DNA of 64,000 nucleotides from Rutpela maculata (lineage: Eukaryota > Arthropoda > Insecta > Coleoptera > Cerambycidae). Position numbers and translations under genes: made by a program. The notes below the pieces were generated by a model. The model was not told where the DNA came from. It made no database searches and saw nothing but the letters and a program-made list of their open reading frames with translations. Positions within the stretch are counted from its first letter, which is position 1. Every line of letters begins with the position of its first letter. This document shows positions 50,201-62,912 of this stretch, piece by piece. Location of the stretch: the NCBI GenBank assembly GCA_936432065.2, contig OW386289.2:13067077-13131076 (forward strand), written 5' to 3'.

Positions 50201-51269
50201 GACGAAGTATTTAGTTTATATGTTAAATATCTCATAAACTCAGGCCAAAAACGCTAATAACTAAAATGAGAAACTATTAATTAGGCTTTCCTATTTTTAT
50301 AGCGTAAAAAACAAAGAAGTTTTGACAGAAACAATGTACTTTTTCACATTTTTTTTTATAGAATTTTAATTAATGTAGTCGGTAATTAAAAAAAATATAT
50401 CCCCATATACTGTTTTTCATTAATATATAGTGTGACCTAGACGCTCAAATTTTTTCATCGGCTTAGAAAAAAAAAATGCATTTTAAACTGCAAAGGGATT
50501 TTAGAAAAAACGTAACATTCTTGTTTCTCTGCAAATATCTCAATAAATAAATATTAGTTTAAAAGAAAATATGGTGGACATCAAAAATGAAGCTTATAAA
50601 TTGAGAATAAATTTATTTTGTTTATATATTTGTGTAGGGTTGATTGTTTGGGAGATATTTAATTTTATACAACGTGATTTACCATGATATGCAGAAAATA
50701 AAATGGTGTACTAGTCTTCAATGTAGGAAAGCCGCTGCAAAATTTTAGAGTGTTCTTAGGTAATTTAGTATATTAAATTATTAGTAAATTTGCGAAGATA
50801 CACTACTGTTATTTACTAGGTCAGGAATACGTCGACGAACTTACTTGTGAAAGAACGTATTGAAGATGTTTACATTTCCTTAATTAAAAAATGCTGTTTT
50901 TTTGTTAATATATAGCATCACCTAGATGCTTAATTTATTTTGCCATTTTAAAACTCTTGTTTTAGAAAAAAAATCCATCCGCCATCCCGCCATCGAAAAA
51001 TGGCCGTATTTCGGTTAATTATTGCTATAAAATTAGTTTAAAAACACCAAATTGAAGATAATTTTGCCAGAAACAACTTTTATTTGAACTATTTTTTTGT
51101 AAATGCCATATTTACAAAGAAAATAAAGGAAAATCGATTTTTTTTAATTAAAAATGCCCCGATAGGCTCCCGTGGGTACGTAAAACTCCTAAACTTTTTT
51201 ATTTCGTGAACTTTGGCCTATTTGACTTATAACCAAAGTTTAAAGTCTGCACAAATTTTATTCGAGTTA
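47201..51269. repeat. Giant palindrome, about 4.1 kb, non-coding
   Basis: The left arm (47201-about 49050) is mirrored in the right arm (about 49080-51269). Outermost TAACTCGAA faces TTCGAGTTA. Further in, AAACTTTGGTTATA faces its complement at about 51229, and ATCCAATTTTTAGTAAACAT (48841) faces its complement ending at 49281. The centre is near 49060. The right arm has about 0.7 kb of extra or diverged sequence at about 50200-50950. No transposase is present. Related fragments occur at 55455-55560 and 55755-56000. Confidence 0.85.
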
Positions 51270-51662
51270 CGAGGGGCGAGCGTAGAGGCGACTTCAATGT
51301 GAATATCAGTCGATATTCCGTTGAAGCAACGTCGAGCGCGGTTAGTACTTGGATGGGTGACCCCACCTATCTTGGGAAATACAGCGTTCTCGTCCCACCT
51401 TCTAGCGGCTTGTATATCAGTGTATACGCGGAAGTTACGTAATTTCAGACGAGGATTACGTAGTGGATATACCATCCTTCGGAGGGGATGTAAAGCAGGC
51501 GGTCCCTTGTCTATTAAATGTTAGGCAAGTAAAAGATCCCTACTCTTCTTAAGGGAAGAGGTTCGGCAAAATTTCCAGGTTGGGGGTAGCTCGTCTCCTG
51601 GCGTCGGTGATAGGCCCTGGTAGCGGAAATAGGCCGACGTTAAATAGTTAAAAAAAAAATTA
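51270..51662 (+). mobile_element. SINE with a 5S-rRNA-derived head
   Basis: GAAGCAACGTCGAGCGCGG (51323-51341) is followed by TTAGTACTTGGATGGGTGAC and, after a short insertion, CTTGGGAAATACAGCG. This matches the 3' half of insect 5S rRNA, including the internal pol III control region. Upstream sequence aligns only loosely to the 5S 5' half. A non-5S body follows, with CTTCGGAGGGGATGTAAAGC near 51480, and ends in a T-then-A-rich tail at about 51648-51660. It abuts the palindrome end exactly. A degenerate 5S pseudogene is the alternative, but the body and tail favour a SINE. Confidence 0.65.
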
Positions 51663-53789
51663 TTCTAGTTACAGTGTTTTTTTTTTCAATATTTCCCTGT
51701 ACTAAAATTTATTTTGTCACGATGGAGACACCTCACCCATATGTCAGGATGAAGGCCCCGGCGCCTCCACCATACGTCACGACCACTCAATGGTCACAAC
51801 TAGGGGCCACTTGGCTTTTGGAGAGGTTTTAGTTTGTCAGGGGAAGTTATTAAAGATGAATAAAAATAAAATCATTTATTGCATAATTAAATTTGGGAGC
51901 AAATGGGCGATAAGTCAGTAAGAAACAATAAAATATAAAAGTGACCTTACCATGTGCTCGTCGTGGAAGAGAGGTGTCTATTACTAAAGACCATGCTGGA
52001 CTCTCCGTTACAATTGGTTGCTGAATATTTATATTCTTAGTAAAGTATAAATTTTGAGATATCCTTAGAGCGTAGCGTTTGGACAGGCTTATTATTTGTT
52101 ATTGTTTAATGTATTGTTCAATTTTATCAATTAGTAATTGTAATTGTGACAACTTTACATTCTTAGCTATTGGAAATTGTTTATAAAGCGAGTGTTTTCT
52201 GGATTAAATAAATCAATGAGGTTGGATTTGAAAATATTAGGCTTTCCTATTAATGTTTATCATTATAGACCATTTGCTGATTGAGTAAACCGCTGACTAT
52301 TATAACTTGTATTCGATAGACAATTTTAAATTTGATTTTAAATAAATACTCAAGTTTAAATTCCTATACAATAAATATCTAAACTAGAAAGTAACAATCT
52401 ATTATACACCTACCACCTACAATGAAGGAAAATTTATTTTAACTGGAGATGAAAAGTGCGCAACATCACTAAGTGGGAAGCTAAGTTGGATTCAAAGTTA
52501 TATGGTTTTTATATTTTTACTGTAATCATTGTAATGTCTATGTGAAATTACTGTTCTTCTAAAACTAAAATCAATTTTTAAGATCAGTGTGTAAATATGT
52601 AAAAATATAAAATGTAGGTAAAATAGTTGATAGCCAGCAGAAAATCGTAGTTGTATTGTTAATATAACATAGTTCAAATCTTTTTGAATGAAAGTTTCAG
52701 GGCTAACCTATTCATATAGACTTGGTTTTCTGTTAATTCATTCTTTGTATGACTGATAAAAGAAATAGTGGCTTAGACATGCCTACTACTCTTTCAAATA
52801 TAATTATAAAATATGTTCTAAGATAACAAATCAAATACATACACAAAATTATATATATATTTTTTTGGAAATTCTCAAATTTTGGTTAATAATTATTTCA
52901 AATATGTACAGAAATGATTATCTTGAAATTCCATATGTAATATTTTAAGTGGACTTTCTGGAACTTAACAAGAATAACAAGTGTCATTGTCTTCTTATTT
53001 AATTTAAAAATTGACACTTGTTAATTGATTGGAAGTAAGTTGCTAAAAATAAAAGAAGTTTAATTCATATAACATTATTCCGAAATTAAATCTCTAGTTA
53101 CTGTACTGGTATGGATGATCCAGTTGTTACAAGGTACCATCTTTACCGATGCTATTCCTAGAAATAGATAGTTGTATTATTTACCCATCAAATTGTGCAA
53201 ATGACGTAGTATTCCATATTTGGACCAAAATTAATTTTCATTGTAAGCCAGTATTTCAAAACAGGAACAAACGATTTTTATCATATTTTATAATGAAAAC
53301 TAGAAAATAATCAAAACTCCTAGAAAGCGTAGTCAAGTAGAAGACCCAATACTCCCAAAAATATATTTTTTTCTAGTATATACTTTCTATTTCACTAGAA
53401 AACACTTTCAATTGAACAAAAACAGCTGATCGTAAACACCTGTTGCCATTGTCAAATCACTTCACTAACAATTCATAGGTGGCACCACATTCACATGCAT
53501 GATAGATGAATGGGTGAGCTGTGGAACACGGAAATACAACCGAAATATAAAATTTCGATCTGGGTTTAATCTTAGAATAGTACGTTCCTAATCGGTACCA
53601 TTTGACAGTAAGAGGTTTAAAATAATTAGGAAAAAATCGTTGAAATTTGAAGGATGGTGTTATTGGATTTTTCATCGCTTTAGTAGCGAGAACGGTAACA
53701 GATTCGACAAAAATGCACTTTTTTTTTTTTGGAGAGCATCGATTCTTTTACAAAAAAGTCCACAAAAGCATATTATAGTAATATAGTAG
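51663..53789. other. No gene supported
   Basis: The segment at 51715-51775 shares CCTCACCCATAT and CCGGCGCCT blocks with 47155-47185 on the other side of the palindrome. A - strand frame of 72 codons (53675-53457) with TVKWYRLGTYYSK is open, but I recognise no domain. The rest is AT-rich without signal. Confidence 0.4.
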
Positions 53790-54515
53790 TAGTATAGTAA
53801 TCCAAAAAAATTATTTTGGAATTTATTTTTGTTCAAATAGGCTTATAGAATGTCATAAAACGTCGAAATTTCAAGTTTGAGCAAAAAAAATCTGTCTGTC
53901 TGTCTTTTTTTTTACAAACGATTACTCTGGAACGGTGTATATTGTATATTGACTTGAAATTTAGTATTGTATTATAATGTATTATAATGAGATCTGGAAC
54001 TAGCGATTATATTTTGATTTTTTCCGCTGAAGGGTTCGTGGTAAAGCAAGCAAGTAGAATTCCACAAAACTGGGATTTGAGTACGTACGAGAAGTTCAAG
54101 TCTCAATTTTTTTTTGGCATCAGCCACCCCCATTACCACCCACACGCCATTATTAAAGGGGGTGAGAAAATGAAATGGTGATTTAATGTGTATACAAGAA
54201 CCAAAGGCCTCAAACATTTTTTTGGCTTTAGCTGCCCACTCTACAAAATAATCCCCATTAGTAAAGGGGGTAAATTTACAATTGTGATTTAATGTGTATA
54301 CAAAAACCAAGGACCTAAACATTTTTTAGCATTAGTCACCCACTACTGTGTGGTATATCGTTTTAATGGGTTTTTAGGGTAGACGATTTCAAATATTATA
54401 TTATATAAGTTCTATGAACAATTATTTTCACATAGTGGAGTACAAATATAGTCTCAACATTTTTTTCGTTGTAAGAGACTTGGATAGGGAATCTGGAAGT
54501 CGTGATTCCTTAGGC
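53790..54515. repeat. GTGGAAG-family repeat, reversed
   Basis: It contains GTCATAAAACGTCGAAATTT, a TCTG microsatellite at about 53892-53905, AACGATTACTCTGGAACGG, and GGTATATCGTTTTAATGGG toward the right end. Part of its centre (54110-54340) is duplicated, with repeated AATGTGTATACAA phrases. Confidence 0.75.
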
Positions 54516-54811
54516 AGCGGTTTTTTATCTATTATGGTTTACGAGCTACATCAAATATTCATCACCTTCTGACGAAATAAGTAAAAGACATTATAAGATG
54601 GATATCTACATAAAATATAAAACGTGCAGTCTGAAGTTAATAAATATCTGAATTTTAAATTGTGACCATCGGCATGGTGTAAACGTAATAACAGGTGGTT
54701 TTATAGGTTTCTCACCTCTGCAGATTTTTTGTTATGAAAGATATCAAGAGTTTTCAACTTTTAACGATGTTAATGACATAATTATTATTTAGTAAATACC
54801 TGTTTTATAAA

Positions 54812-55004
54812 ATGCAAAATTCAGGATACGGTGAATTATCTGAATCACCAGATAACAGGAATTTCGTGAAATTTTTTGAACAAATACTGAAAATGTTATT
54901 ACCGCCACCAGTGCAGAAGAATGATGATATTTTATTGCCCCGCCAGACACTAGAGGAGTGTTATCGTCAAGAAATGCCATTGCCACAAACAAAAATTAAG
55001 CATG
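54812..55004 (+). CDS. Possible isolated coding exon, unknown protein
   Basis: From an ATG at 54812, 64 codons run in a balanced, protein-like composition with Pro, Glu, Gln and Asp (for example SESPDNRNFVKFFEQIL and LLPPPVQKNDDILLP). They end exactly at a consensus splice donor, CATG-GTAAGT (55005). The flanks are dispersed repeats and no continuation is visible in the window. It could be the first exon of a gene extending to the right with a large intron, or part of a decayed transposon gene. I do not recognise the protein. Confidence 0.25.
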
Positions 55005-55099
55005 GTAAGTAATTGAAAATGCAATGCCTGCCTCGACATGTATTGCCTCAGCAGTAGTGCCTCTTTCATCACAATCTTTTTGAAGCTTGACAACAATTT

Positions 55100-56200
55100 T
55101 ATTTCCACATCCAGAATTTCTATCAAAGTCTCTCACAACGAGAAAAATTTTTTGTGGAAACAATTGTTTATGGAACTTTAATAATATTTAATAATATAAT
55201 ATTTGAAATCGTCTACCTCAAAAATCCATGAAACGATATGCCACATCGGTAGTGGGGTGGTTGTGGAGGTGGATGAATTAAAAAAAAATTAGGCCTTTGG
55301 TCCTTAGCTTCTCTTATACATACTAAAGACTAATTTTATGGACTTTTACTTGCTTAATTTACTTATTTACCCCCCCCCCCCCTCCCCATTTACCCACAAT
55401 CCTTCAACGGAATAAGATTTAAATATAATCTAGTTCCAAAAAAAAATTAGCTGAAAAGTAATCAATGAGAAGAAAGTAATCTATGCAACTTTTCATATAA
55501 ATTGCTAGCTTTTAAGTTATAATGACGACTTGAAAATTTGGATTTTAGCTAGAAAAACCGCTGCTACACTACACACTACACTACTTCCACATTCAGATTT
55601 TCTTTCCAAGTCTCTCAAAACGCAAAAAAATTTGATACTGGCACTAATTGGAAATAATTATTTATGGAACTTTAATAATATAATACTTGAAATCGTCAAC
55701 CTCAGAAACCTATAAAACGATATACCACATCGGTAGTGGGGGGAGGGGATGCTGTTTTTAGTTAATGTATAGCATCACCTAGATGCACAATTTAGTCTTC
55801 ATTTAAAACACTTGCTTTAGAAAAAAATTCCATCCACTATATTGGAGCCGCCATTTTGAATTTTTTAAGTTTGACTTCAGATTAGTAATCAGCGATCACA
55901 GAAACATAAATATCTTACGTTTCAAAAATAAATCAGTAATACTTTTGTAAATATTAAATATTTATACTGAGGGGTGGTTTTCACCCCTTGGGAGTAAGCA
56001 CAAGTATCCGGACTATATAGAAACTGAAGATGATACCTTTTAGTACAGATAACTGATAAAGAAAAATTATCATTACATATGACATTATTCCGAAATTTTG
56101 TACATTTTTATTATTTTTTACCCCTTTTACTATACTGCCACTAGTGACGGCGAAGAGGACAAATTGAGTGACAGTAATAATGACTGTGAATATATTCCAA
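55100..56200. repeat. Mosaic of two repeat families
   Basis: GTGGAAG-family left parts lie at about 55100-55440 and 55575-55750 (GTTTATGGAACTTTAATAAT in each). Pieces of the 47-51 kb palindrome family alternate with them at 55455-55560 (ATGCAACTTTTCATA.AAATT) and 55755-56000 (TATAGCATCACCTAGATGC). A poly-C tract of 12 lies near 55371-55382. Confidence 0.65.
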
Positions 56201-57802
56201 GCAGAAAGGGGTAACAAGAAAAATGAGAAACCTCCTTTGATCTGTACCAGGGTAAATCAGGAAACTCCCTCTATGCAAATTCCAAAAAAATATTGAAGAG
56301 TAAAAGCAAAACGAAGATGCAGAAATAGGATAGATAATTCATTATTTTCAACTATATTTTACGAAAAATCTCATTACAGCATATTTTTAGGAATAGATAC
56401 CCTGTTAAAAAAATATCATTTTTAAGAATTTCTCAGGAGAAACCCTGAAAGATGAACTACAAATATTTAGAGGAACTCTTATTTGCTTGTCGATATACCT
56501 TGTATTAAAAATAACTCGACATTTTTTGTATAGGTCCATATGTAAGCTTTTTATAATTAATTAATATTACCTGTTGTTACCCAGTAAGCCATATGTGAAA
56601 CAAACACCTATTTTGTTTAAATTACATTTTTTTCAAATATGTTATTAATAGTTTCTAATAATTTCACGTAGAATTTTTTTTATAATTGTTTTGAAACTTC
56701 AGCATTAAGAGGTTTTAAAGAAAATGAAAGCTTTAAAAAAACTCACAAAACTATTTCTCCTTTACTCAGACAAATTTAAATCTCTTAAGAGAGTCTTTGA
56801 GGTAACATCGAAGACGGTCAAAATATATTTTTTTTTAATTCCCATCGAGTTGAAGCGAATGGCATAAAAAAACACTTTTTTCGAGTACCGGGAAATTAAG
56901 TCAAATGATTTTGTCAATTGCACTGCACTATTAATTAATATACGTGTTGGGAGGAATACTTTTGAGTCTAGAAATTAGTATACGAGTCCATTAATATTAC
57001 AATTGCAAAATTTTTGCCGAGAACCTAATGAATAATACGCGACATTAATTAATTACGATGAGTCACAACATTAATTCATATATTCTCTCGGTGGGTAATA
57101 GAACTGAATGATATCGTAGGCAGGTGAAGTACAAATAACCTGTTGGAGAGCATCTATAAATAAATTTAAAAAAAAGAGCGATTGAAGCACAATTGAATAT
57201 TGTTTGAAAGACCGTGAAAACTATGAAATTATACTATCACTCAAGTTGTAAGGCATATCTATCCGATGCAGCATTGAAATATGTCTAAGATATCTCACAG
57301 TCATTCTTGTAAATGAACTTCAATATGCAGATCGAAAAATATTAACAACAATGAGGTACTGTTAAAGTTTCACAACAGGGACGTCACAAATGGGGCAACT
57401 ATCTAGGACTTAAGGTGGGTCTGTGTTTGCTCATACAGATTACATCTACTAGAGTTGCTGATATATGGACAATTAGATCATTTAAAGTCATAATTTGCGT
57501 AATTTTTATTTAAAATATTATAGTGTACATTTTCATCTCTGTGTTGATTGGAGATTGAAAAATCTTGCTTGGTTTGATGTTTAATTTTATGAATGACGGG
57601 GTGTTGCATTGCAAGTCTAGAATATCAGAAAATATTAACTCTTAATCTTAAATGTCTGTGCAGTATAGGAGGTTTTTTTTTCATTTATATTTTACCTCCC
57701 TCATTTACCGAATGGAGGATTGTAACTCTTCGAGATTTTCACTCGCGGCTAAACCTCAACTTGTCACAATTCTTCAAAATTAATGCGTATGTATACCGTC
57801 AA
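56201..57802. other. No recognisable gene
   Basis: No domain or repeat boundary is seen. Short frames near 57593-57844 run into the start of the next element. Confidence 0.45.
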
Positions 57803-57804
57803 TA

Positions 57805-60039
57805 CAGGGTGAGTCATGAGGAACTGTACATACTTCTACCGTAAATAGAGGCACCTAAAACAAATACCAAGTGACCATTAAAAAGTGTTTGTTCCCTTTC
57901 TTTACTATTATACAGAGTGATTTATGAATTTTGTACAAAAATTGTTTTGGTCATAACATTTTAACGATTAATCCGATTTGCCTATCCGATGTACACTGTT
58001 GCCTAACAACCATCATACATATCCAAAATTTAAAAAATCCGGGGACGGTTTCAAAAAAAATTTGTTGGATTGCTTCGTATACGACAGTTCACCCTAATAT
58101 GATTTATCTAAAACATGATATGAAATTTGTATAGGACATAAGTAGGTAGTAAAAACTAAGTATTTGAAATTTTTGTCACACTGTCAACAATTTTTTTACT
58201 AACGATCAATTTTTAAGTCAAATGAAAAATTTGGCAAAATTGAATATTTTAATGTATACTAATATTTATTAATACAAAAATTTAGCTAAAAAAAATATCT
58301 ACATACCTCGTGCTTAGGTTTAATAAGTACCATCATTTTAATCAATTTCCAGGCCACGTCTTACATGTTTATTTACAACACGTATATATTTAAGAATTAT
58401 AATAAAATAAAAGGAATAACGAAAATATTAAAACATCTTAAACATTGCAGAAGAAATTCAACAAAAAAAATAAATGTCATAATTATAAACGATTTTCAAA
58501 GTGAAATCCATCTGCCTCAATACACTTTTCTTGTCGGATAGACTTCCTAATTATTAGAGGGTCAGTTCTGATAATATTGCAGCAGTTAATAATCCTGTCA
58601 ATGAGTTCTTGCCTTGTGTTTATATTTTCAGCGTAGACCAACTCTTTTAATCGTCCCCAAATAAAATAATCAACGGGATTGAAGTCGGGGGACCTCGGTA
58701 GCCATGAAATTGAACCCCCGCGTCCTATCCACCGGTTTCCATAAGTGTTATCTAAGTGATGACGCATGGCAACCGCAAAATGGGGTGTTGCACCATCGTG
58801 CTGAAATTTAATTCCTCGGATGCCCACATTAGCAAGCAGATTGGGCAAAAGATTTTGCAAAAAATTTAAATAAAATTGTCGTGTTAATGAACCATCAAAA
58901 AAATAATAGATGGTTATTTTTTACTCCAACCCAAGTATTCACAGAGAATCTTTGTTGCGAGCGACATTCGCGAATCGCATGTGGATTTTCTTATGCCCAT
59001 ACGTGTGAGTTGCGTGAATTGTATATGCCATCTCTTGTGAAAAGCGGTTCGTCTGTGAACAGTGTTCTATACAATCCGAGTCTATTGTTCGCAACCCATC
59101 TACAAAATGCTAGACGGTGGATGTACCTAACCGTTGAACTAATTGGATGTGATAGAGATGTAAGTTGTTTTTTTGCAACACTCTACTTGCTTTAGATTGG
59201 GAAACGCCCAATTGTACACTTAATTTCCTCGTACTTATTTTAAGATTTTCCTCAACAGCGTTAAGTATGTTTTCTTGCTGAACAGGATTTTCATTTCGTT
59301 CTGATTTTGCTTCAGGGAATGTACCATTTTCTTTGCGGTAATCAAAAACTTTAAATGGGGGAAAGTTAGGCAACACAAATTTGACTACTTATTTCTTTTT
59401 GGAAGCAATCTGAATAATTGGAGAAATCACATACAGAGGCAACTTTTTAAATGAACCACATCAGCCACATTTTTAAGACCTGGCCTGGAAATTGATTAAA
59501 ATGATGGTACTTATTAAACCTAGGCACCAATTATGTAGATATTTTTTTTTTAGCTAAATTTTTGTATTAATAAATATTAGTATACATTAAAATATTCAAT
59601 TTTGCCAAACTTTTAATTTGACTTGAAAATTGATCGCTAGTAAAAAATTTGTTGACAGTGTGACAAAAATTTCAAATACTCAGGTATTACTACCTATTTG
59701 TGTCCTATACAAATTTCATATCAAGTTTTAGATAAATCATATAAAGGGTGAATTGTCGTATACGAAGCAATCCAACAAATTTTTTTGAAACCGTCCCTGG
59801 ATTTTTTAATTTTGAATATGTATGATGGTTGTTAAGCAACAGTGTACATTGTTGTAAAAAATGAGGCAAATCGGATTAACCGTTAAAATGTTATGACCAA
59901 AACAATTTTTGTACAAAATTCATAAATCATTCTGTATGATAGTAAAGAAAGGGAACAAACACTTTTTAATGGTCACCTGGTATTTGTCTTTGCCTCTACT
60001 TACGGTAGAAGTATGTACAGTTCCTCATGACTCACCCTG
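57805..60039 (-). mobile_element. Mariner-like transposon with 0.55-kb inverted repeats
   Basis: TA at 57803-57804 and 60040-60041 flanks ends reading CAGGGTGAGTCATGAGGAAC and its complement. The inverted repeats run about 57805-58362 and 59475-60039, ending inward at CCAGGCCACGTCTTA and its mirror. The arms are highly similar over their length. The space between them (about 1.1 kb) holds a single - strand transposase remnant. Such long arms are unusual for mariner elements, whose repeats are typically tens of bases. Confidence 0.88.
58483..59376 (-). pseudogene. Mariner-like transposase, broken
   Basis: The N-terminal part (59376-59110) has an HTH-type region with NILNAVEENLKISTRKLS and GVSQSKASRVL. 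The catalytic core follows. LFTDEPLF holds the first Asp (FTDE at 59048-59059), FQHDGATPHF the second (about 58792-58803) and PRSPDFNPVDYFIWG the third, 36 residues after the second. The C-terminus runs to a stop at 58483. The reading is broken by a TAA stop after HVWA (about 58997), a frameshift near 58900 and another near 59105. It belongs to the IS630/Tc1/mariner superfamily and is close to the fragment at 26.6-27.1 kb. Confidence 0.85.
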
Positions 60040-60041
60040 TA

Positions 60042-60779
60042 TAGGAATTCTGGTGGGAACTGTTGTTAATTGTTGAAATTAAAATACGGCAGACGGCACG
60101 TAGTCAACGGTGGAAAAACTATACGACATTTGTATTGCTATACTTTTTAAATTTAATGGGTATTTTAATTATGAACCAATAACTACAGTTGTTAAATATC
60201 CTATTGCTGGTGTACATAGTCATAGATTAACAAATTGTTCATAGAAATATTTACTAAAAATCATGTAACATATTGTTTGGTGGTTATTTAAAGGTTGTAC
60301 ACACAATGACAAAGGAATGATTTTACTGATTTTCAAACAAACATTTATTCAGAACATAAAAACAAAAAACGATTTTAAGATAAGAGCTAGTATATATTTA
60401 AAATATAGAACAATAATTAACGTTGTTAAATACCTAGTTATACATAAAAAATCTTCATAATAGTATTTTATATAACAAGTGGCAAAAACACATTTTAGTC
60501 TCGAGTTATATACAAAAATTTTTGTATCGCCATTCGAAATTAGAAGACAATATAATTTTGTAAAAATAGACTAAATTCTATTGCTGTTTCCATAGAAACC
60601 AATAAGTTTTATTTCACACTGTGAAATAAAATTTCTTTATATACGACTAATATATAATATATATTTTATATGTGTCAATTTTGCTGTATAATGCCATATG
60701 TTATTCCCGCAGGGATTAATGATGAGGGAATAATGGATCATTATTCCCTTTCGTAGAACAATAAAAAAACAGTACTTAT
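60042..60779. other. No recognisable gene
   Basis: The stretch is AT-rich. A palindromic patch with ATTCCCGCAGG and GGGAATAATGGATC phrases (60702-60755) resembles 62685-62765. Confidence 0.4.
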
Positions 60780-61292
60780 ATTTTGAGGTTTCTGGTTCTT
60801 GTACATACACTAAATCACAATTTTTTTTCATCCCCTTTAATAAGGGGGTGGGGGGTGGTAATGGGAGTAGCTAATGCTAAAAATTTTTTTGAGACCCTAG
60901 CTTCTTTTGTATATACTAAATACCAATTTTATCGACTCTTACCTGCTTGATTTACCCATTTACCCCAATTTACCCCCCAACCCTTCGTTGAAACAACATG
61001 AAAATATAATCTAGTTTCAGATCTCGTTAAAGTACATACGTGTACCAAATTTCAAGTCAATATCTTAAACGGTTCCAGAGTAAACGTGCGCACAAAAAAA
61101 GTTACAGACAGACAGACAGACAGACAGGCAGACAGGCAGACAGACCGCGACAGATTGACCGACAGACAGAATTTTTTTTTCGCTCAAACTTAAAATCTCG
61201 ACGTTTCATGACATTTTAAGTCTATTTGAACAATAAAAATTTTAAAAAAATTTTTTGTCGTTACTATACTTCCACTGGATGTGGAAGTAATT
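60780..61292. repeat. GTGGAAG-family repeat
   Basis: It runs from TTTTGAGGTTTCTGGTTCTTG through TAAGGGGGTGGGG, AAGTCAATATCTTAAACGG and a long CAGA array (about 61105-61168). It ends at the terminal hairpin CTTCCACTGGATGTGGAAG at 61270-61288. Its 5' part is represented separately at 61620-61800. Confidence 0.85.
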
Positions 61293-62900
61293 ATTGTAAA
61301 TAACGTTGACGTTTGAATTTAACTTGACAAGCCGTTCTTTTGACACATAACGGCCTACCCATTAACATTCCATCATCTGTTCAATCTATCAATTGTAGCA
61401 ACATTAATATACATTTTGCTGCAAAGTAAAAAAAATGTATCATTTTTTACTTCTAAGAATTAGTCGTAGATAAAGTATAGTATACAACTCGCTATAATGA
61501 ATACTGTATTTATTATAGCATCATTGTATAATATACTATTTTGTAACGCCATATCCTAAAATGACATTTATTTGACAGTTTCAATGAATCAAAACAATGT
61601 CTTTATTGACAAGTGTACCCAAGTCTCTCACAACGAAAAAATTTTGTATGTGGAAATAATTGTTTATGGAACTTTAATAATATAATATGGGAAAAGAGTT
61701 GGGGGGTAAATAGGTAAATCAAGCAAAAACTCATAAAACGATATCCCACATCGGTAGTGGGGTGGGGGTAGTGATAAGGGGGTGATAGTGGGGATGGATG
61801 AGGTAAAATAGTATATTATTGAACGAGCATATAATCATGGCTATTATTCACGAGGGTGAAGTTTAAGACACGAGCCGTAGGCGAGTGTCTTAAATCACCA
61901 GAGTGAATAGTAGCTATTATATGCGAGTAGAATACTATACTTTGTCCACGACAATTAAATATTTTTGATTAAATTATTTACTGAATAAAATAAGTCCCAT
62001 TTATTTTTAACATTTTAATGTAAAATTATTGTAAATAACGTTGACGTTTAAGTTCAATTTGACAAGCCGTTCTTTTGACACATAACCACCTACTCAATAA
62101 AATTTAAAAACAAAATTGTATGATAAAAAATTTTGTGAATAGTTCGGAAAAGTACACCAGTAGAACTGATTCTGAGAACGAATTAACATTTTTGGCAATT
62201 CTCCAATGCATAAAAGATTTGTTTACTGAATTTCTGGCCATAGATGCATAGAGGTGATTTCAGCAGCTTTGGTAGTGTCTGGCGGTTTCCATATGTAGTT
62301 TCACTTTTTTTATTTTAGACAACTAACAAACTTAAATGAACGAGATAAATATGACGCACAAATTTTGACGTTTCAAATCAATAACAAAATTATGTTTTGA
62401 CGCATTGTCATGGCTTACTTATAAAATACAGTTTGTAGGCGCGTAGGTAAATGGTTTCAAAAACAATGTTGGAGACTTCCGCGTGTTGCTAATACATGAT
62501 GCTTTGAAATAAACTTACCAAAGTAATTTTTGAGTGTTCATTAAAGTACCTCTTCGGCATGTACCATTTGAGCGGTTCCTAGAAAACTTAGAGAAACAAC
62601 ACTTGTCTTTTGGTTGCTGTAATTTTGACAGTTTAAATTTTTAGTAAAAAGTCACTAACGTCATTTCTTATAAACAACTGACTGTCCTCATTATTCATTA
62701 GTGAATAATGAAATCATTATTCACTGCAGGGAATAATGGATAGCATTATCCTTGAGGAAACACACACATAATGAGTACATTATTTAATAGTCGTGGACAA
62801 AAATATTTTTTCTACAACTGTCAAAAAAATGCTATGTTTGCGCATTAATGTCAGTCTCTAAAATGAGACATTTTTTCATTGACATTATTTTTTTTGCGTT
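61293..62900. repeat. Direct repeats around a hairpin element
   Basis: ATTGTAAATAACGTTGACG with a phrase like GACAAGCCGTTCTTTTGACA occurs at 61292 and again at 62028, 736 bp apart. Between them lies a GTGGAAG-family left part (61620-61800). Next to it, at 61807-61940, is a hairpin with AATAGTATATTATT facing a phrase like AGAATACTATACT and GACACGAGCCG facing CGAGTGTC. No gene is seen. Confidence 0.55.
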
Positions 62901-62912
62901 ACCATGACACCG

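Noticed and set aside
53457..53675. Open - strand frame of 72 codons with TVKWYRLGTYYSK
   Set aside because: It looks somewhat protein-like and could be a retrocopy, but I recognise no family and see no exon boundaries or continuation.
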